Below, one piece after another: positions 52,274-61,979 of a stretch of DNA of 64,000 nucleotides (the first letter of the stretch is position 1; each line of letters begins with the position of its first letter). The position numbers and the translations under genes were made by a program. The notes under the pieces were generated by a model that was not told the DNA's origin, did no database searches, and saw only the letters and a list, made by a program, of their open reading frames with translations. Origin of the DNA: Agrobacterium tumefaciens (GTDB lineage: Bacteria; Pseudomonadota; Alphaproteobacteria; Rhizobiales; Rhizobiaceae); assembly GCA_025560025.1 (NCBI GenBank), contig CP048485.1, positions 1,922,001 through 1,986,000 of the forward strand, written 5' to 3'.

Positions 52274-53194
52274 GTGGGCGGACGGTTTCTGTCGATTGGC
52301 GAATGCATGGTGGAACTGTCGCAGGCCGGCAACGGGCTGCTGCGCAAGGGTTTTGCCGGTGATACCTTCAATACCGCCTGGTATGCGCGCGCCTGCCTGC
52401 CCGAAGATTGGTCCGTTGATTATTTCACCGCGCTCGGCGACGATCCTCTCTCTGAAGACATGCTCACCTTCATCGCGGATGCCGGCATAGGCACGGAAAA
52501 AATCCGCCGCATCAAGGGCGGCACGCCCGGTCTCTACCTGATCAACCTCAAGGATGGCGAACGCACCTTCAGCTACTGGCGCAACGCCGCCGCCGCAAGG
52601 CAGCTGGCGGCCGATGCGGATCACCTGCGCAGGACGGTGGAAAGCGCCGATGTCATCTATTTCTCCGGTATCACCCTCGCCATTCTCGCCTCGCCGCACG
52701 ATGTCGATACTTTCCTTGCGGAACTGCGCCGGGCGAAAGCGGCGGGCAAGCCCGTGGTCTTCGACCCGAATATCCGCCCACGGCTGTGGACGGACAAGGA
52801 CACGATGCTGGAGACGATCACCAACGGCGCGCGCGCCGCAACGCTTGTCATGCCGAGCTTCGATGACGAAGCCAGCCATTTCGGCGATAGTACCGTGGAA
52901 GCCACCATCGACCGTTACCGAGCGCTCGGCGTCGCCAATGTCGTCGTCAAGGACGGCGCCAAGGGCGCAACGCTCGATTTCGGCGGCAGCCGCAGCCATG
53001 CGCCGGCGGTGGAGGCCGTGGAGGTGGTGGACACGACGAGTGCGGGCGACAGCTTCAACGGTGCCTTTCTCGCCCGTTACGTGACAGGCAGTTCGCCGCA
53101 GGAAGCCGCCGTTTTTGCCGCCAGGGCGGCCGCAACCGTCATCGGCCATCACGGCGCGCTGATCAGCCCCGAGCTCCTTCCACTGGTAGGATAG
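52274..53194 (+). CDS. 2-keto-3-deoxygluconate kinase-like PfkB sugar kinase
   Basis: A 306-residue PfkB-family kinase. The N-terminal motif is FLSIGECMVELSQAGNG, the ATP/catalytic motif VVDTTSAGDSFNGAFLARYV with Asp as base, and the substrate region NTAWYARACLPEDWSVDYFT is typical of KdgK. It phosphorylates KDG to KDPG if correctly called. The GTG at 52274 is used because GGGAGG lies eight bases upstream. It is divergent from the alpha-glucosidase, so the pair could share a regulator. Confidence 0.85.
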   Translation: MGGRFLSIGECMVELSQAGNGLLRKGFAGDTFNTAWYARACLPEDWSVDYFTALGDDPLSEDMLTFIADAGIGTEKIRRIKGGTPGLYLINLKDGERTFSYWRNAAAARQLAADADHLRRTVESADVIYFSGITLAILASPHDVDTFLAELRRAKAAGKPVVFDPNIRPRLWTDKDTMLETITNGARAATLVMPSFDDEASHFGDSTVEATIDRYRALGVANVVVKDGAKGATLDFGGSRSHAPAVEAVEVVDTTSAGDSFNGAFLARYVTGSSPQEAAVFAARAAATVIGHHGALISPELLPLVG

Positions 53195-53205
53195 ACCCAT
53201 CTGCC

Positions 53206-53236
53206 CCTCATTCCTGTGCCTGTCACAGGAATGAGG
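53206..53236. repeat. Solitary arm of the four-hairpin element
   Basis: CCTCATTCCTGTG/CACAGGAATGAGG with a CCTGT loop, 31 bases. It equals one terminal arm of copy 2 (49832) with one base changed in the loop. It lies after the sugar kinase stop and may act as its terminator. Confidence 0.75.
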
Positions 53237-53397
53237 AAAGAAGGAGCGCCGTTGACAACCGCAAACTTCTGCGCGCAAACCACGCTTCCCCGCCGTCAAA
53301 GACGCTGACATGATCCTGTAACACGCACGCCGCATATACGGGCGGAAGCCGGGCAATGGGGAATCGCCTGCGCGCAGATGAGCAGGATCAGTGTTTC

Positions 53398-54447
53398 ATG
53401 ACGAGAATCACGATTGTCACAGATGCCTGGCACCCGCAGGTCAACGGCGTGGTTCGCTCGATAGAAAACACCAATACCGAACTTGCGCGGCTGGGCGTGG
53501 ATGTCCACATGGTCACGCCACAGAGTTTCTACAGCATTCCCTGCCCCACCTATCCGGAAATCCGCCTGTCAGTCGCGGGTTATCGCCGTGTGGCGGTGGA
53601 GATCGAAAAAAGCCAGCCTTCCTTCGTGCATATCGCCACGGAAGGACCGCTTGGTTTCATGGCGCGGCGCTGGTGTGTGAAGAACCATATGCGGTTTTCC
53701 ACCAGCTATCACACCCGCTTTCCCGAATATGTCGCGGCGCGTTTTCCCATCCCGGAAAGCTGGCTTTATGCCTTCGTGCGCTGGTTCCACAATGGCGGCA
53801 ACACCTGCATGGTTGCAACCCAGAGCCTCGAGACCGAACTGGAAGCCCGTGGCGTGAGGAACCTGAAACGCTGGAGCCGCGGCATCGACGCTGAACTCTT
53901 CCATCCCCGCCCCAAAACCACGCTGCCTTTCGATCTGCCGAGACCGATCTTCATGACGGTCGGGCGGGTAGCGGTGGAGAAAAACCTGCCGGAATTCCTC
54001 GAGCTCGACCTGCCCGGATCGAAAGTCGTTATCGGCGACGGGCCTGCCCGCCACGAGTTGCAGGAGAAATATCCCGGCGTGCTGTTTACTGGCGTCAAGA
54101 CCGGTGAGGAACTGGCCGATGCCTATGCGCAGGCCGATGTCTTCGTTTTCCCCTCCAAGACCGATACTTTCGGCAACACCATTCTGGAAGCGCTGGCAAG
54201 CGGCGTGCCCGTGGCAGCCTTCCCCGTCACCGGGCCGATCGACATCCTCGGCGGCAACCCTGCCGCCGGTGCGCTGGATGATAATCTTCGCGATGCCTGT
54301 CTCGCGGCGCTTCATTGTTCGCCGCAGGAGGCGCTGGCGCTTTCCAGAAGCTACAGCTGGGAAAAGGCCTCGCGGCAATTCCTCGACAATGTCATCCACG
54401 CCGCCGGCAAATCCCTGCCGCTGCTGTCGCGTTCTCAACTTGCATGA
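53398..54447 (+). CDS. GT4-family glycosyltransferase
   Basis: A 349-residue glycosyltransferase. The N-terminal Rossmann half begins RITIVTDAWHPQVNGVVRSI, the membrane-lipid transferase signature of SqdX/MgtA-like proteins, and the C-terminal donor-binding half has VFPSKTDTFGNTILEALASG with the E-x7-E. Likely substrates are sugar-nucleotide and a lipid or glycan; it resembles the alpha-mannosyl/glucuronosyl-diacylglycerol transferases but the donor is not decided. The start at 53398 is chosen, as the longer frame is non-conserved. Confidence 0.85.
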   Translation: MTRITIVTDAWHPQVNGVVRSIENTNTELARLGVDVHMVTPQSFYSIPCPTYPEIRLSVAGYRRVAVEIEKSQPSFVHIATEGPLGFMARRWCVKNHMRFSTSYHTRFPEYVAARFPIPESWLYAFVRWFHNGGNTCMVATQSLETELEARGVRNLKRWSRGIDAELFHPRPKTTLPFDLPRPIFMTVGRVAVEKNLPEFLELDLPGSKVVIGDGPARHELQEKYPGVLFTGVKTGEELADAYAQADVFVFPSKTDTFGNTILEALASGVPVAAFPVTGPIDILGGNPAAGALDDNLRDACLAALHCSPQEALALSRSYSWEKASRQFLDNVIHAAGKSLPLLSRSQLA

Positions 54448-54632
54448 GGCGATCCCCGAGATTCTGTTCGGGAACGGTGGACGAAACGAAGCGGGAATGT
54501 CACAAGGCAATCAGGACGCGACTGCCGTTATCTTTAGAACGGGGTCGGGCTGCTGATTGACGTCAGGCGGCTGCCGCGAGAACACGCAGGCCGTCCTATT
54601 TCCGGACGATACCCCCAATTTCAGATGCCGCT

Positions 54633-55244
54633 TCAGGATAAGGGAAGAAGCTCTTTCTGCTGGGCTGCGGACCAGTGATTGATCTTCTCGATGATGTCCT
54701 TTGCAGCGATCGGCAGGGCGCTGTTGGGTATGACAACCACCGTCCCGTGGAAAACCAGAACCAGATTGTCCGGCGGCGTGATGGCGAGGTGATAGCGCGC
54801 CCAGCTCAACTGCACGGTGTCCAGTCTTGTGACCTGCTTGTAACCCTCGGGTCCTATCTCGACCTCCGTGTGAGGCGAATACATCCGATCATTGGCAATA
54901 TTCCAATGTGCCAGGACCTCGTAGTAGGATTTCATCTCCTTTCTCGAGCCCCGCCAGATAATGAACCATATGGCGAGGGCCACAAACGGTGCGGGTGCAA
55001 ACACCCAATAACCGACCACCGGCCAGACACCCGGAAACCACGGCAGGCTTAAGGAATAGATGAAACCGGCAGCAAGTCCCGCAAACGAGGATAGATGCGC
55101 TCTGGCCAAGGCGAAATGCCGCTTCCAGGACTTGTCGAAAATCATGCTGTAATTTTCATAGGCCTGATGTTGATAACCGTGGACATAGTCGGGAACATGT
55201 TTCGGGTCGGGCGTGAAGCTTATTGAAATGGTGTCATCGGCCAT
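54633..55244 (-). CDS. YcxB-like membrane protein
   Basis: A 203-residue protein with two membrane segments in the middle (FAGLAAGFIYSLSLPWFPG and VVGYWVFAPAPFVALAIWFII, split by a short loop) and a C-terminal YcxB-like domain (LDTVQLSWARYHLAITPPDN, VFHGTVVVIPNSALP). It is probably a small membrane protein with a cytosolic PH-like fold. Function unknown; it has no visible operon partner. Confidence 0.78.
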   Translation of the reverse strand: MADDTISISFTPDPKHVPDYVHGYQHQAYENYSMIFDKSWKRHFALARAHLSSFAGLAAGFIYSLSLPWFPGVWPVVGYWVFAPAPFVALAIWFIIWRGSRKEMKSYYEVLAHWNIANDRMYSPHTEVEIGPEGYKQVTRLDTVQLSWARYHLAITPPDNLVLVFHGTVVVIPNSALPIAAKDIIEKINHWSAAQQKELLPLS

Positions 55245-55365
55245 AGGAACACGTCACTCCCGTCGCTGTTGAAGCCCAGTCTGCGTAGCAACATTGCCCC
55301 TATAAATCAAAAGACCTTTTGCTGACAAAACCTTCGGGATCGACACTGCGCGGCGTAATCTGCCT

Positions 55366-55974
55366 TCACCATGCTCCGGTGAGCATCTGGCCGGAAAGCG
55401 GCACGGTCCGCGCCTTGCCGTCGCGATCCGTTACCGAAAGCGATGCGGCCATCTGTTTCGGTGACTTGCGGAACCAGTTAGCGGCAACGCTCGCCATATC
55501 GCCGATCATCGCCTGCCTGTGCCAGTCGGCAAAGCGCTTGGCCGTGGCTTCGGGTTCGGAGCGATAGAAGAAATCGCCGGATTGCCCGAGATCGTTGATG
55601 GATGCCGCCATGGCGGCAAGCGGCCGCTGGAACATTTTCGCCGGCACGGAAAGCCCACCGGCACCTTCCGAAAATGCCGGGGCCATGAAATCGATCGCCC
55701 AGCCATCCGCCTCGATCCAGCAATGGAAATTCTCACCCGCACCCGTCACATAACCGTCTTCACGGTGATCGGCGAATAGCAGGACCGTTCCACCGAGATT
55801 ATAGGCCGCAAGCCCGCCCTTCGGCACGGCCTTCACCTTGTAGTGCTGCTGCAGGATAAAGGCGCCGAAGGTGCTGAAATACATGGAGGCCGAGGCGGGA
55901 TCGGCATTCTGGCTGATGAGCAGGCTGTTGATGACGCGGTAAATCCGGTGATAGTCGGTCTGCTTGATCAGCAT
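55366..55974 (-). CDS. DUF2026 protein
   Basis: A 202-residue protein matching DUF2026: the start KQTDYHRIYRVINSLLISQN, then HCWIEADGWAIDFMAP (the His-Asp pair looks like part of a papain/transglutaminase-like site) and FFYRSEPEATAKRFADWH. No signal peptide. Function is unknown. A RIME-like repeat element is downstream of its start codon side, between it and der. Confidence 0.75.
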   Translation of the reverse strand: MLIKQTDYHRIYRVINSLLISQNADPASASMYFSTFGAFILQQHYKVKAVPKGGLAAYNLGGTVLLFADHREDGYVTGAGENFHCWIEADGWAIDFMAPAFSEGAGGLSVPAKMFQRPLAAMAASINDLGQSGDFFYRSEPEATAKRFADWHRQAMIGDMASVAANWFRKSPKQMAASLSVTDRDGKARTVPLSGQMLTGAW

Positions 55975-56017
55975 GGTCTTTTACTCTTCAAAACCGTGAA
56001 ATTGGGACGAGCGGATG

Positions 56018-56156
56018 CCGCTTGTTTCTTCTCCCCGAGGGGGAGAAGTCCGCGGCAGCGGGATGAGGGGGCGACGGTCGAGATATACGGAGAGGGTGCC
56101 CCCTCATCCGACCCTTCGGGCCACCTTCTCCCGAATGGGGAGAAGAAATACGCGGC
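56018..56156. repeat. RIME-like element, copy 1
   Basis: Begins GCCGCTTGTTTCTTCTCCCC and ends GGGGAGAAGAAATACGCGGC. It contains CTCCCCGAGGGGGAG and CCGCGGCAGCGGGATGAGGG blocks. Copy 2 at 63265-63401 is in the opposite orientation. Such mosaic elements are common between genes in Rhizobiaceae. Confidence 0.8.
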
Positions 56157-56173
56157 GACCCTTCACGTCAAAA

Positions 56174-57604
56174 TCAACGCCGCTTCTTCGCCTTGCTCTC
56201 GAACGGATTATCAGACCCACGATAATGCACACGAATCGGCACACCCGGCATGTCGAAATCCTTGCGCAGACCGTTCACCAGATAACGCGTATAGCTTTCC
56301 GGAATAGCTTCCGGCCGCGTGCAGGAAATCATGAATGCCGGCGGGCGGGCCTTCACCTGCGTCATATATTTCAGCTTGAGACGACGACCGGAAACGGCCG
56401 GTGGCGGATGCTGCGTCGTCTGCGAATCCAGCCAGCGGTTCAGCTTGGCCGTGGAGATGCGGCGGTTCCAGATCTTGTCGGTATCGATGATATTCTGCAT
56501 CAGCCGGTCGAGGCCATAACCCGTCTGGCCGGAAATCGGCACGGCGCGAATGCCGCGCGCCTGCGGCAGCAGACGCTCGGTCTTTTCACGCAGATCGGCC
56601 AGATAGGCCTGCGGGTCTTCCACCAGATCCCATTTGTTGAAGGCGAGCACGGCGGCGCGGCCTTCGCGGATGACGAGATCGACCAGCTGCAAATCCTGCT
56701 TTTCGAAGGGAATGGTGCTGTCGAACACGATCACCACGGTTTCGGCAAAGCGGATGGAGCGCAGCGAATCCGCCACCGAGAGCTTTTCCAGCTTCTCCGT
56801 CACTTTGGCCTTGCGGCGCATGCCGGCGGTGTCGAACATCTTGATGGTGCGGCCGCGCCAGTCCCATTCGACCGAAATACTGTCGCGGGTAATGCCCGCT
56901 TCCGGGCCGGTCAGCAGCCGGTCTTCGCCGAGGAAACGGTTGATGAGCGTCGACTTGCCCGCATTCGGTCGGCCGATAATGGCGACGCGCAGCGGCTTGG
57001 TCTCGTCATAAACCGGCTCTTCGTCTTCTTCATCCTCGCTGCCCGGCTCGCTGCGCGGCAGAACGATATCCGTCTCTGCCTCATCAACATCAGGCGGGAA
57101 AGCGACGTCTTCGCCGATTGCCTCGACAATCGCGTCACGCAGGTCAATCATGCCCTGACCGTGTTCGGCCGAGATCGGGCAAGGGTCACCGAGGCCGAGC
57201 GTGAAGGCATCGTAGAAACCGGCATCGGAACCGCGCGCTTCGGACTTGTTGGCCACCAGCACCACCGGCTTGCCGCGACGGCGCAGCATTTCGCCCAGCG
57301 TCTCGTCGGCGGGCGTCAGGCCGGCCTTGGCGTCGACGACGAACAGCGTCACATCGGCTTCGTCGATTGCCGCTTCGGTCTGCGCCCACATGCGGCCCTG
57401 AAGCGTTTCCGGCCCGGATTGCTCCAGACCGGCGGTATCGATGATGGTGAAACGCAGGTCGACAAGCTTCGCCTCGCCGGGGCGGCGGTCGCGGGTCACA
57501 CCCGGCGTATCGTCCACCAGCGCCAGCTTCTTTCCGACGAGACGGTTGAAAAGCGTGGACTTGCCGACATTGGGGCGCCCGACTATGGCGACGGTGAAGC
57601 TCAT
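56174..57604 (-). CDS. der: GTPase Der (EngA)
   Basis: A 476-residue essential GTPase with two tandem G domains for 50S ribosome assembly. G1 motifs are [12 protein letters not shown] (residues 8-19) and [14 protein letters not shown] in the second domain; DTPG and NKSE, then [11 protein letters not shown] and FNKWDLVED follow. An acidic linker ([19 protein letters not shown]) separates the domains and a KH-like domain ends it. A TPR protein precedes it, an arrangement like E. coli yfgM-bamB-der without bamB. Confidence 0.96.
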   Translation of the reverse strand: MSFTVAIVGRPNVGKSTLFNRLVGKKLALVDDTPGVTRDRRPGEAKLVDLRFTIIDTAGLEQSGPETLQGRMWAQTEAAIDEADVTLFVVDAKAGLTPADETLGEMLRRRGKPVVLVANKSEARGSDAGFYDAFTLGLGDPCPISAEHGQGMIDLRDAIVEAIGEDVAFPPDVDEAETDIVLPRSEPGSEDEEDEEPVYDETKPLRVAIIGRPNAGKSTLINRFLGEDRLLTGPEAGITRDSISVEWDWRGRTIKMFDTAGMRRKAKVTEKLEKLSVADSLRSIRFAETVVIVFDSTIPFEKQDLQLVDLVIREGRAAVLAFNKWDLVEDPQAYLADLREKTERLLPQARGIRAVPISGQTGYGLDRLMQNIIDTDKIWNRRISTAKLNRWLDSQTTQHPPPAVSGRRLKLKYMTQVKARPPAFMISCTRPEAIPESYTRYLVNGLRKDFDMPGVPIRVHYRGSDNPFESKAKKRR

Positions 57605-57737
57605 TGATCCTGGTTCCTTGAAGCAAGTCTGCCCAAAACGTTACCTGTTTTGGGCAAAAGACATGCGTAAAATAAAGAGTTGGATCGCTTTGGCAATGCG
57701 AAGAAATGCCGGGGCGATCTCGCGTGGCGAAGCGGCG

Positions 57738-58409
57738 TTAAGCAGCTTTGCCCGAAGCGGTGATATTGTCGAGCATGATCTGTGCGCGGTTCGTCACGTT
57801 GCGCGGCGCCTGCGCGTCGCCGACGATCTGCTCGAACCATTGTTTGGCCTTGACGAAATCGCCGGCCTTGTATGCCGCAAGACCCAGCGCCTCACGGGCA
57901 GACGCCCGCATGGTCTGGCCCTCGGCGCTGAGCGGCTCGGCCAGTGCGACGACCTGGTCATAGGTGCCGTTATCCACCAGCAGCCACGCCGCGCGTACCT
58001 TGGCGGTATCGCGGAAGACCTGCGGTGCGGATGTGTCGTTGCCGATGGCGGTGAAGGCGGCGATGGCGCCGGCCGCATCGCCCTTCTGCGACAGCAGCGT
58101 GGCGGAACGGAACTTCGCCAGAACCGGATAATTGCCGTGACCGGAGGTTTCCAGATCGGCAAAGGCCTTCAGCGCATCGTCCGTCTTGTTTTCGGAAGCA
58201 AGCTTCAGCGCCGCAAGGAACTGGTCCCCGGAATTCGAAGCGCGGCTGGTGTTCCAGTATTCGTAGATGCCGGCACCGGCAGCGCCGACAACCACGAGAA
58301 TGGCGGCGCCAACGACCACGATACCGTAACGGCCCCAGAAGCGCGACAGCTGCTCGGAACGGATCTGCTCGTTCACTTCGCGGATAAAGGTATCATTTTC
58401 GTTTGCCAT
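57738..58409 (-). CDS. TPR-like membrane protein (YfgM/TPR_21 type)
   Basis: A 223-residue protein with one membrane segment near residues 28-48 (YGIVVVGAAILVVVGAAGAG) and a C-terminal tetratricopeptide-like region (TKVRAAWLLVDNGTYDQVVA, REALGLAAYKAGDFVKAKQW). The domain faces the periplasm by family. YfgM in E. coli is an accessory of the secretion machinery, so a chaperone-like envelope role is possible. ATG at 58409 has GGAGAATT upstream. der follows after 133 bases. Confidence 0.85.
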   Translation of the reverse strand: MANENDTFIREVNEQIRSEQLSRFWGRYGIVVVGAAILVVVGAAGAGIYEYWNTSRASNSGDQFLAALKLASENKTDDALKAFADLETSGHGNYPVLAKFRSATLLSQKGDAAGAIAAFTAIGNDTSAPQVFRDTAKVRAAWLLVDNGTYDQVVALAEPLSAEGQTMRASAREALGLAAYKAGDFVKAKQWFEQIVGDAQAPRNVTNRAQIMLDNITASGKAA

Positions 58410-58564
58410 CAAATTCTCCGTTACCCGCGCGGAGATCGTCGCCGATCCATCCGTTCGCGGACATACCAAGCCGCTTACCCGGGTCAGCAAAAGTCAGGCC
58501 AACCGGGTCATGGTCGGCCTTCTAGCCTATTTTGCCTGATATGTAAGGGGGAAACGTTGATTTC

Positions 58565-59149
58565 CTACATGGCGATGGGCTGAACGCCGATCAACCATTC
58601 GTGCAGTTTCAGGATGAATGCACCCCACAGAACGATGCCGCCGACAATGGCCACCAGATCGTAGCGGCCTGAAACGAAGTCCCGGACCACTTTTTCGCCC
58701 GCTCGTTCCCGGCGCTTCAGTGAAATCCGCATCACCACGCCCCAGGCAAGGAACGATACGAAAAGAAGGATCGAAGACGTCTCGCCATTGGCCAGAAGAT
58801 GCGCGAGCGCCCAGATCTTGACCGAAAGGATGAGCGGATGTTTCGTCTTCGTCGCGATGTGGCCAGCCGGTATGAGGCTGGCGATAAGACAGATCATCGC
58901 CGGCAGCATCAGGGTCACGGCAATGTGGCTCATCCAGACCGGCGGATACCACAACATTCCGGTTTCCTGCCGCGCTTCACCGAAGGCATAGATGACCAGG
59001 CCGAGCGTGATGAGGCTGACAAGCGAATAGACGCCCTTGAAAGGCCCCTCTCCCATCGCCGCGATCATCCGCGTGCGAAACTGCGGTGCAACCACCTTCA
59101 AAAGATGCGTCAGCAAAAACAAGGCAAGACAGAGTGCGAGAAAAATCAT
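58565..59149 (-). CDS. NnrU-family membrane protein
   Basis: A 194-residue membrane protein of the NnrU family with five to six hydrophobic segments: IFLALCLALFLLTHLLKVVA, SLVSLITLGLVIYAFG, ICLIASLIPAGHIA, LLFVSFLAWGVV. The family is tied to denitrification in some rhizobia and has a methyltransferase-like (isoprenylcysteine) fold; its exact reaction is not known. It is probably monocistronic, and it starts at the ATG at 59149 just inside the longer frame. Confidence 0.82.
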   Translation of the reverse strand: MIFLALCLALFLLTHLLKVVAPQFRTRMIAAMGEGPFKGVYSLVSLITLGLVIYAFGEARQETGMLWYPPVWMSHIAVTLMLPAMICLIASLIPAGHIATKTKHPLILSVKIWALAHLLANGETSSILLFVSFLAWGVVMRISLKRRERAGEKVVRDFVSGRYDLVAIVGGIVLWGAFILKLHEWLIGVQPIAM

Positions 59150-59298
59150 GAAACACGGTCCCCCGGTGGAACGAAGCGGCCCTATCACCGCAAGCTGCAA
59201 CAGGAATTAGGCCGAAAGTCACGAAAACGCCAGACTATTCAAAGCTTCGCCTTATTCCACCCGCAAAAGGCCAGGATGTTTCATATGACGGATAACTG

Positions 59299-60282
59299 AT
59301 GTTTCGCTCACTTGCCGCTTTTTCCCTGTCGCTTCTCGCCGCCCTTCCCGCTTTTGCCGAAGAGGCTGAGAAGCCGAAGCAGCTCGTCATCGTCTCCTTC
59401 GACGGTGCGGGCGACAATACGCTGTGGGAAAGAAGCCGTGCGACGGGCAAGCAAGTCGGCGCGCATTTCACCTATTTCCTTGCCTGCACGCTGGTGATGG
59501 ACAGGAAGACCAGCGCCAAGACCTATCAGGGGCCCGGCCAGAAGGCGGGTCGTTCCAATGTCGGTTTCGGCCAGTCACCCGAAGAGGTGGAGGCAAGGCT
59601 GAGGAACATCTGGGCGGCCTATCGCGAAGGTCACGAGATCGGCAACCACACCTGCGGCCATTTCGATGGCGGGCAATGGACCGCCGAACAATGGGACGGC
59701 GAATTCACCACCTTCACCAGCACGCTGGAAAACGCCTGGCAGATGATCGGCAAAAAGGGCGAGGAACCCGAAGGCTGGCGCAACATGGTGAAAAAGATCA
59801 ACGGTTTTCGCGCGCCCTATCTATCACAGGGGCCGGCGCTGACCGCCGCGCAGAAAAAGCACGGCTTCATTTATGACGCCACCAGCATCACCAAGGGGCC
59901 GGAATGGCCGGTGGAGCGCGAGGGCATCGAGCATTTCGGCCTGCCGCTCATTCCCGAAGGTCCGGAAAACCGCCCGATCATCGCCATGGACTACAATCTC
60001 TTCATCCGCCACTCCATCGGCGTCGAAACGCCCGATCGTTCGAAGGAATTCGAGGAACGCGCCTATACGGCCTTCCGCAAAGCTTTTGACAGGCAATATA
60101 ATGGCGAACGCATTCCGTTGCAGATGGGCTTTCACTTCGTGAAGATGAATGGCGGCGCCTATTGGAACGCCTATGAGCGGCTGCTGCGCGAAGTCTGCGG
60201 CAGGCAGGATGTCGCCTGTGTGAGCTATGCTGAGGCGATGCCGATGATCGAGGCGCGGAAGAAACAAAAGACTGAGGGGTAA
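59299..60282 (+). CDS. Secreted polysaccharide deacetylase family protein
   Basis: A 327-residue exported protein with a Sec signal (SLAAFSLSLLAALPAFA). The NodB-type fold is shown by VSFDGAGDNTLWERS (Asp-Gly of the first motif) and HEIGNHTCGHFDGGQWTAEQ, whose two His would bind Zn. GFRAPYLSQGPAL is the third motif. It may act on cell-wall or exopolysaccharide. No partners are adjacent. A four-hairpin element follows. Confidence 0.85.
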   Translation: MFRSLAAFSLSLLAALPAFAEEAEKPKQLVIVSFDGAGDNTLWERSRATGKQVGAHFTYFLACTLVMDRKTSAKTYQGPGQKAGRSNVGFGQSPEEVEARLRNIWAAYREGHEIGNHTCGHFDGGQWTAEQWDGEFTTFTSTLENAWQMIGKKGEEPEGWRNMVKKINGFRAPYLSQGPALTAAQKKHGFIYDATSITKGPEWPVEREGIEHFGLPLIPEGPENRPIIAMDYNLFIRHSIGVETPDRSKEFEERAYTAFRKAFDRQYNGERIPLQMGFHFVKMNGGAYWNAYERLLREVCGRQDVACVSYAEAMPMIEARKKQKTEG

Positions 60283-60329
60283 ACTTCCTCATACTCTCCG
60301 GTTCGTGACAAGGTCGAACACCCCTCCTC

Positions 60330-60443
60330 CGTCATGCCGGGCTTGACCCGGCATCCAGTCACGGCGCGTCTGCGCCGTGATAAGAGTCTTTTGCGATCAA
60401 GGACTTGATCGCGCTGGACCCCGGATCTAGTCCGGGGTGACGG
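60330..60443. repeat. Four-hairpin intergenic element, copy 3
   Basis: A 114-bp copy: CGTCATGCCGG at the left, CCGGGGTGACG at the right, core hairpin CACGGCGC/GCGCCGTG, and a second hairpin GCGATCAA/TTGATCGC (60393-60412) whose stem differs completely from copies 1 and 2 while the pairing and loop are kept. Confidence 0.88.
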
Positions 60444-60497
60444 GTGCGGATGAGGCAGTTCACCAAACACATCGTCTCCGTACGACGTGCTCAAGAC

Positions 60498-60530
60498 CTG
60501 AAGGCGGCCAATCGACCGCCTTTTTTCAGG
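60498..60530 (+). terminator. Terminator between deacetylase and bacA
   Basis: GGCGG/CCGCC stem with AA/TT and an outer CCTG/CAGG pair, followed by T6 on the plus strand. It overlaps the bacA stop codon region on the other strand. Confidence 0.6.
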
Positions 60531-61794
60531 GCTTGTTGGCCGCCAGTTCTCCGGCTTCCGCTTCGCGCTGAAGATAGCGCTCGTCAATATCCGGCAGGGG
60601 CTTGTCGTCGATTGCGGCCTCGAAGGCCACAAGACGTTTGTGGATGGACAGCAGCTCGATGATCGTGGTCCATGAATTGACCAGATACTGGAACGAATTG
60701 CTGACCTGACCGAAGGCCGTGGCGATCTGCTGGTAAATACCATAGGTGATCTTGCCCGCCACGATGGTCGGAACGAGCATCAGAAGCAGGAACACCGCAT
60801 CGGCCTGAATGTAGAAATACCGTGCGACGTTGAAATAGAGATAGTGCCAGTACATGCGGAAATAGTTTTTCCGCACATTGGAGTAGAGTTCCTTGACTGT
60901 CGGCGGCTGGGCGCGGTCGGCGTGGTCCTCGCCATAGACCAGTTCCTTGCGATAGGCGGCTTCCACACGCTGGTTGCGGAAGTTCAGGCCGGGCAGCTTG
61001 ATGCCGACTGTCGCCAGAAGCACCGTACCAAATACCGACCAGACAATCGCCAGCCAGAACAGCGCATGCGGCACTTCACCGAGGATCGGCAATTCCGAGA
61101 CATAGGACGACAGCGCAAACAGGATCGGCAGGAAGACGACGAGCGTCATCACCGAGTTGATAAGCGTAATGCCCAACCCCTCAAGCGTTGAGGAGAACCG
61201 CATCGTATCTTCCTGAACACGCTGGGAGGCACCTTCGATATGGCGCAGCTTTTCCCATTTGGACATGTAGAAGTCGTTCATCGCGGTGCGCCAGCGGAAG
61301 ATATAATGGCTGGTGAAGAAATCCGTCAGGATCGAAACAGCCATGCTGAGGAAGGCGATCTTGGCGAAGACGATCTGTAGGCTGTAAAAATCCCAGACCT
61401 CGATACCCGGCTGTTTCGACAGGGCATTTTGCAAAAGGTCGCCGAAAGGCCGCCGGAAATTGTTGATGACGACGGAAATCTGAACGCCGAAATAGGTCAC
61501 CGCGATAATCAGCAGCGATCCCCAGATGGACCAGAATTTCCAGGGATGATCCTTGGCGATAACGGTCCATACACCGCCGAACGCCGCCAGACACAATGCC
61601 AGATAGCCGTAGAAGAACAGGTTAGCCGGGACCAGGAAGTAGCTGAGATCGTAGGGTTCCTGTTCAGGCATTACATAGCCCCAAGACCGACCTAACCCTT
61701 CAACGATGAAATACCATCCAAGAATGGCGAAAAAAGCCCAGATAATGGCCGACGTGAAGAAGATTTTCGGTTTGGGAAAAAAGGAATGAAACAC
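60526..61794 (-). CDS. bacA: SbmA/BacA peptide importer
   Basis: A 422-residue inner-membrane transporter of the SbmA/BacA family, which takes up proline-rich and other antimicrobial peptides and is needed by rhizobia inside nodules. The family signatures are present: FISAIIWAFFAILGWYF-like start, NNFRRPFGDLLQNALSKQP, ITDFFTSHYIFRWRTAMNDFY in part (HYIFRWRTAMNDFYMSKW), RIEGASQRVQEDTMRF-type loop (GASQRVQEDTMRFSSTLEGL) and the late SFQYLVNSWTTIIELLSIHK. Seven to eight membrane segments. Monocistronic. Confidence 0.94.
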   Translation of the reverse strand: MFHSFFPKPKIFFTSAIIWAFFAILGWYFIVEGLGRSWGYVMPEQEPYDLSYFLVPANLFFYGYLALCLAAFGGVWTVIAKDHPWKFWSIWGSLLIIAVTYFGVQISVVINNFRRPFGDLLQNALSKQPGIEVWDFYSLQIVFAKIAFLSMAVSILTDFFTSHYIFRWRTAMNDFYMSKWEKLRHIEGASQRVQEDTMRFSSTLEGLGITLINSVMTLVVFLPILFALSSYVSELPILGEVPHALFWLAIVWSVFGTVLLATVGIKLPGLNFRNQRVEAAYRKELVYGEDHADRAQPPTVKELYSNVRKNYFRMYWHYLYFNVARYFYIQADAVFLLLMLVPTIVAGKITYGIYQQIATAFGQVSNSFQYLVNSWTTIIELLSIHKRLVAFEAAIDDKPLPDIDERYLQREAEAGELAANKP

Positions 61795-61979
61795 GTTTCG
61801 AACTCACGCGCGTTTGAAATCAGCCATTATTGGCGAAGCACTAGATGGCCCGAACCTAGGGCAGAAATTTGTGCACAGCAACGGAGAAGCGACGACCTTA
61901 ACAAGATGTAAGGCGCAGATAGTGGCGCGATCCCCGCAAAACAGCGTGAATTCGGACCGGTCAGGACGCCGTCAAAGAC

